Origin: Lepidostoma basale
Taxonomy: Eukaryota; Arthropoda; Insecta; Trichoptera; Lepidostomatidae
Assembly: GCA_022606425.2 (NCBI GenBank)
Contig: JAHDVF020000172.1
Span: forward strand, 806,001 to 870,000
Reading direction: 5' to 3'
Length of the DNA stretch: 64,000 nt
Shown here: one piece after another, positions 63,425-64,000 of the stretch
How the letters are laid out: every line of letters begins with the position of its first letter
How positions within the stretch are numbered: the stretch's first letter is position 1
Program-made: the position numbers and the translations under genes
The notes under the pieces: model-generated
Databases searched by the model: none
What the model was told of the DNA's origin: nothing
Seen by the model: only the letters and a program-made list of their open reading frames with translations

Positions 63425-63600
63425 TAATACTGAATACTACTGAAAACATGCGTTTTCTAGAAGTTTTATTTATGGAAATGACATGATTCGATAAAATTAA
63501 CTATGATAATGCCTTAACAAAGCGAAACATATTATTTCCATAAAATATAATAAAACTTTTAGAAAACAGACGTTTTCATTTGTATTAATCACTTAAAGAG
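63425..63600. repeat. Family E foldback
   Basis: aacatgcgttttctagaagt and gaaatgacatgattcgat left; ctatgataatgccttaacaa, agcgaaacatattatttcca, acttttagaaaacagacgtt right. The GUC position reads AUU. Confidence 0.75.
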
Positions 63601-64000
63601 CTCGTTTTTGAGCAGATATCATCAAATCTTTCTTTAACCATAAATTCACAAACCATCTACAGCACACAGGCTACAAAATCTATTTTGATTCTTGCATTAG
63701 ATTTATTATCAGTTTTTCACGCGATACTTTATTTAGTTTGACCGCACATTCTTGTTTAATACTCGATAAAATCTGGAAGCTCTCTTACCCGCCCGTTCTA
63801 TTTTAGCTGTAAGAAGCCGTCAAGTAAAATGAAAAATCGCTCGCGTTTGAAGAATGTAACGTCAATAGCCATTCGCATTAAAAAAAGAATAAATTCAGAT
63901 GGTGTAAAAAAATTATCACATGATATCAATTATCGATAATAATTTTTTTTTTGTAGAAAAATCGGCAATTAAGAGAAAATAAAAGGCATTTATGAATGTA
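63601..64000. other. Unassigned DNA to window end
   Basis: No repeat family recognised; mixed composition in 63600-63870, AT-rich beyond. Confidence 0.4.

Overview
The window looks like AT-rich, gene-poor nuclear DNA of an animal, most likely an insect. Lepidoptera or Hemiptera are guesses from repeat style only. No host protein-coding gene, rRNA or genuine tRNA could be recognised. Nearly every stretch with coding character is a 5'-truncated, usually frameshifted piece of a non-LTR retrotransposon, read from motifs such as the YADD reverse-transcriptase box, the LRWFGH block and the GRPRK-W block. Several RTE-like families are present. The commonest, called RTE1 here, has about twenty copies, two of them nearly intact at the 3' end (35484-36440 and 44060-44605). 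One R1/I-like fragment with an RNase H domain (19091-19745) and three CR1/Jockey-like tails (22765, 24345, 48137) also occur.

The second layer is short non-coding elements. They include a tRNA-derived SINE in about eight places, a second tRNA-like SINE, a 313-bp hAT-type element with an exact 8-bp target duplication (25704-26016), a 507-bp element with about 35-bp terminal inverted repeats and a 9-bp target duplication (36874-37380), piggyBac-like ends with TTAA, an unclassified 330-bp repeat (family F, four copies) and a 152-bp minisatellite (5229-5684).

The most striking content is a group of foldback or tandem elements, named here A, B, C, D, E, H2 and I. They differ in flanking sequence but share one internal layout: CUGANGA, one extra A or U, a short hairpin, GAAAC, two to four bases, then GUC or GUU. 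That is the order of parts in a type I hammerhead ribozyme with a minimal stem III, a motif known from Penelope-like retroelements and retrozymes. The best copy (57506-57551, minus strand) has a complete core, a 5-bp stem II and a 7-bp stem I. In complete copies the only variable core base is the one that is also free in known hammerheads. Family D occurs as a 221-bp tandem dimer with one motif per unit. No Penelope reverse transcriptase or GIY-YIG endonuclease gene is visible here, so the autonomous partner is not identified.

Nesting gives a relative history: RTE-like copies have inserted into hammerhead-like elements (57554-58198, 47772-48110), into a SINE (62665-62899) and into older RTE1 copies (46281-46570). 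A family A element sits inside a large family E foldback (31735-32575). At the left edge a 100-N gap (1301-1400) lies exactly between two near-identical 1.1-kb copies, which suggests an assembly or haplotype artefact. All calls come from reading the sequence by eye; no database search was run.
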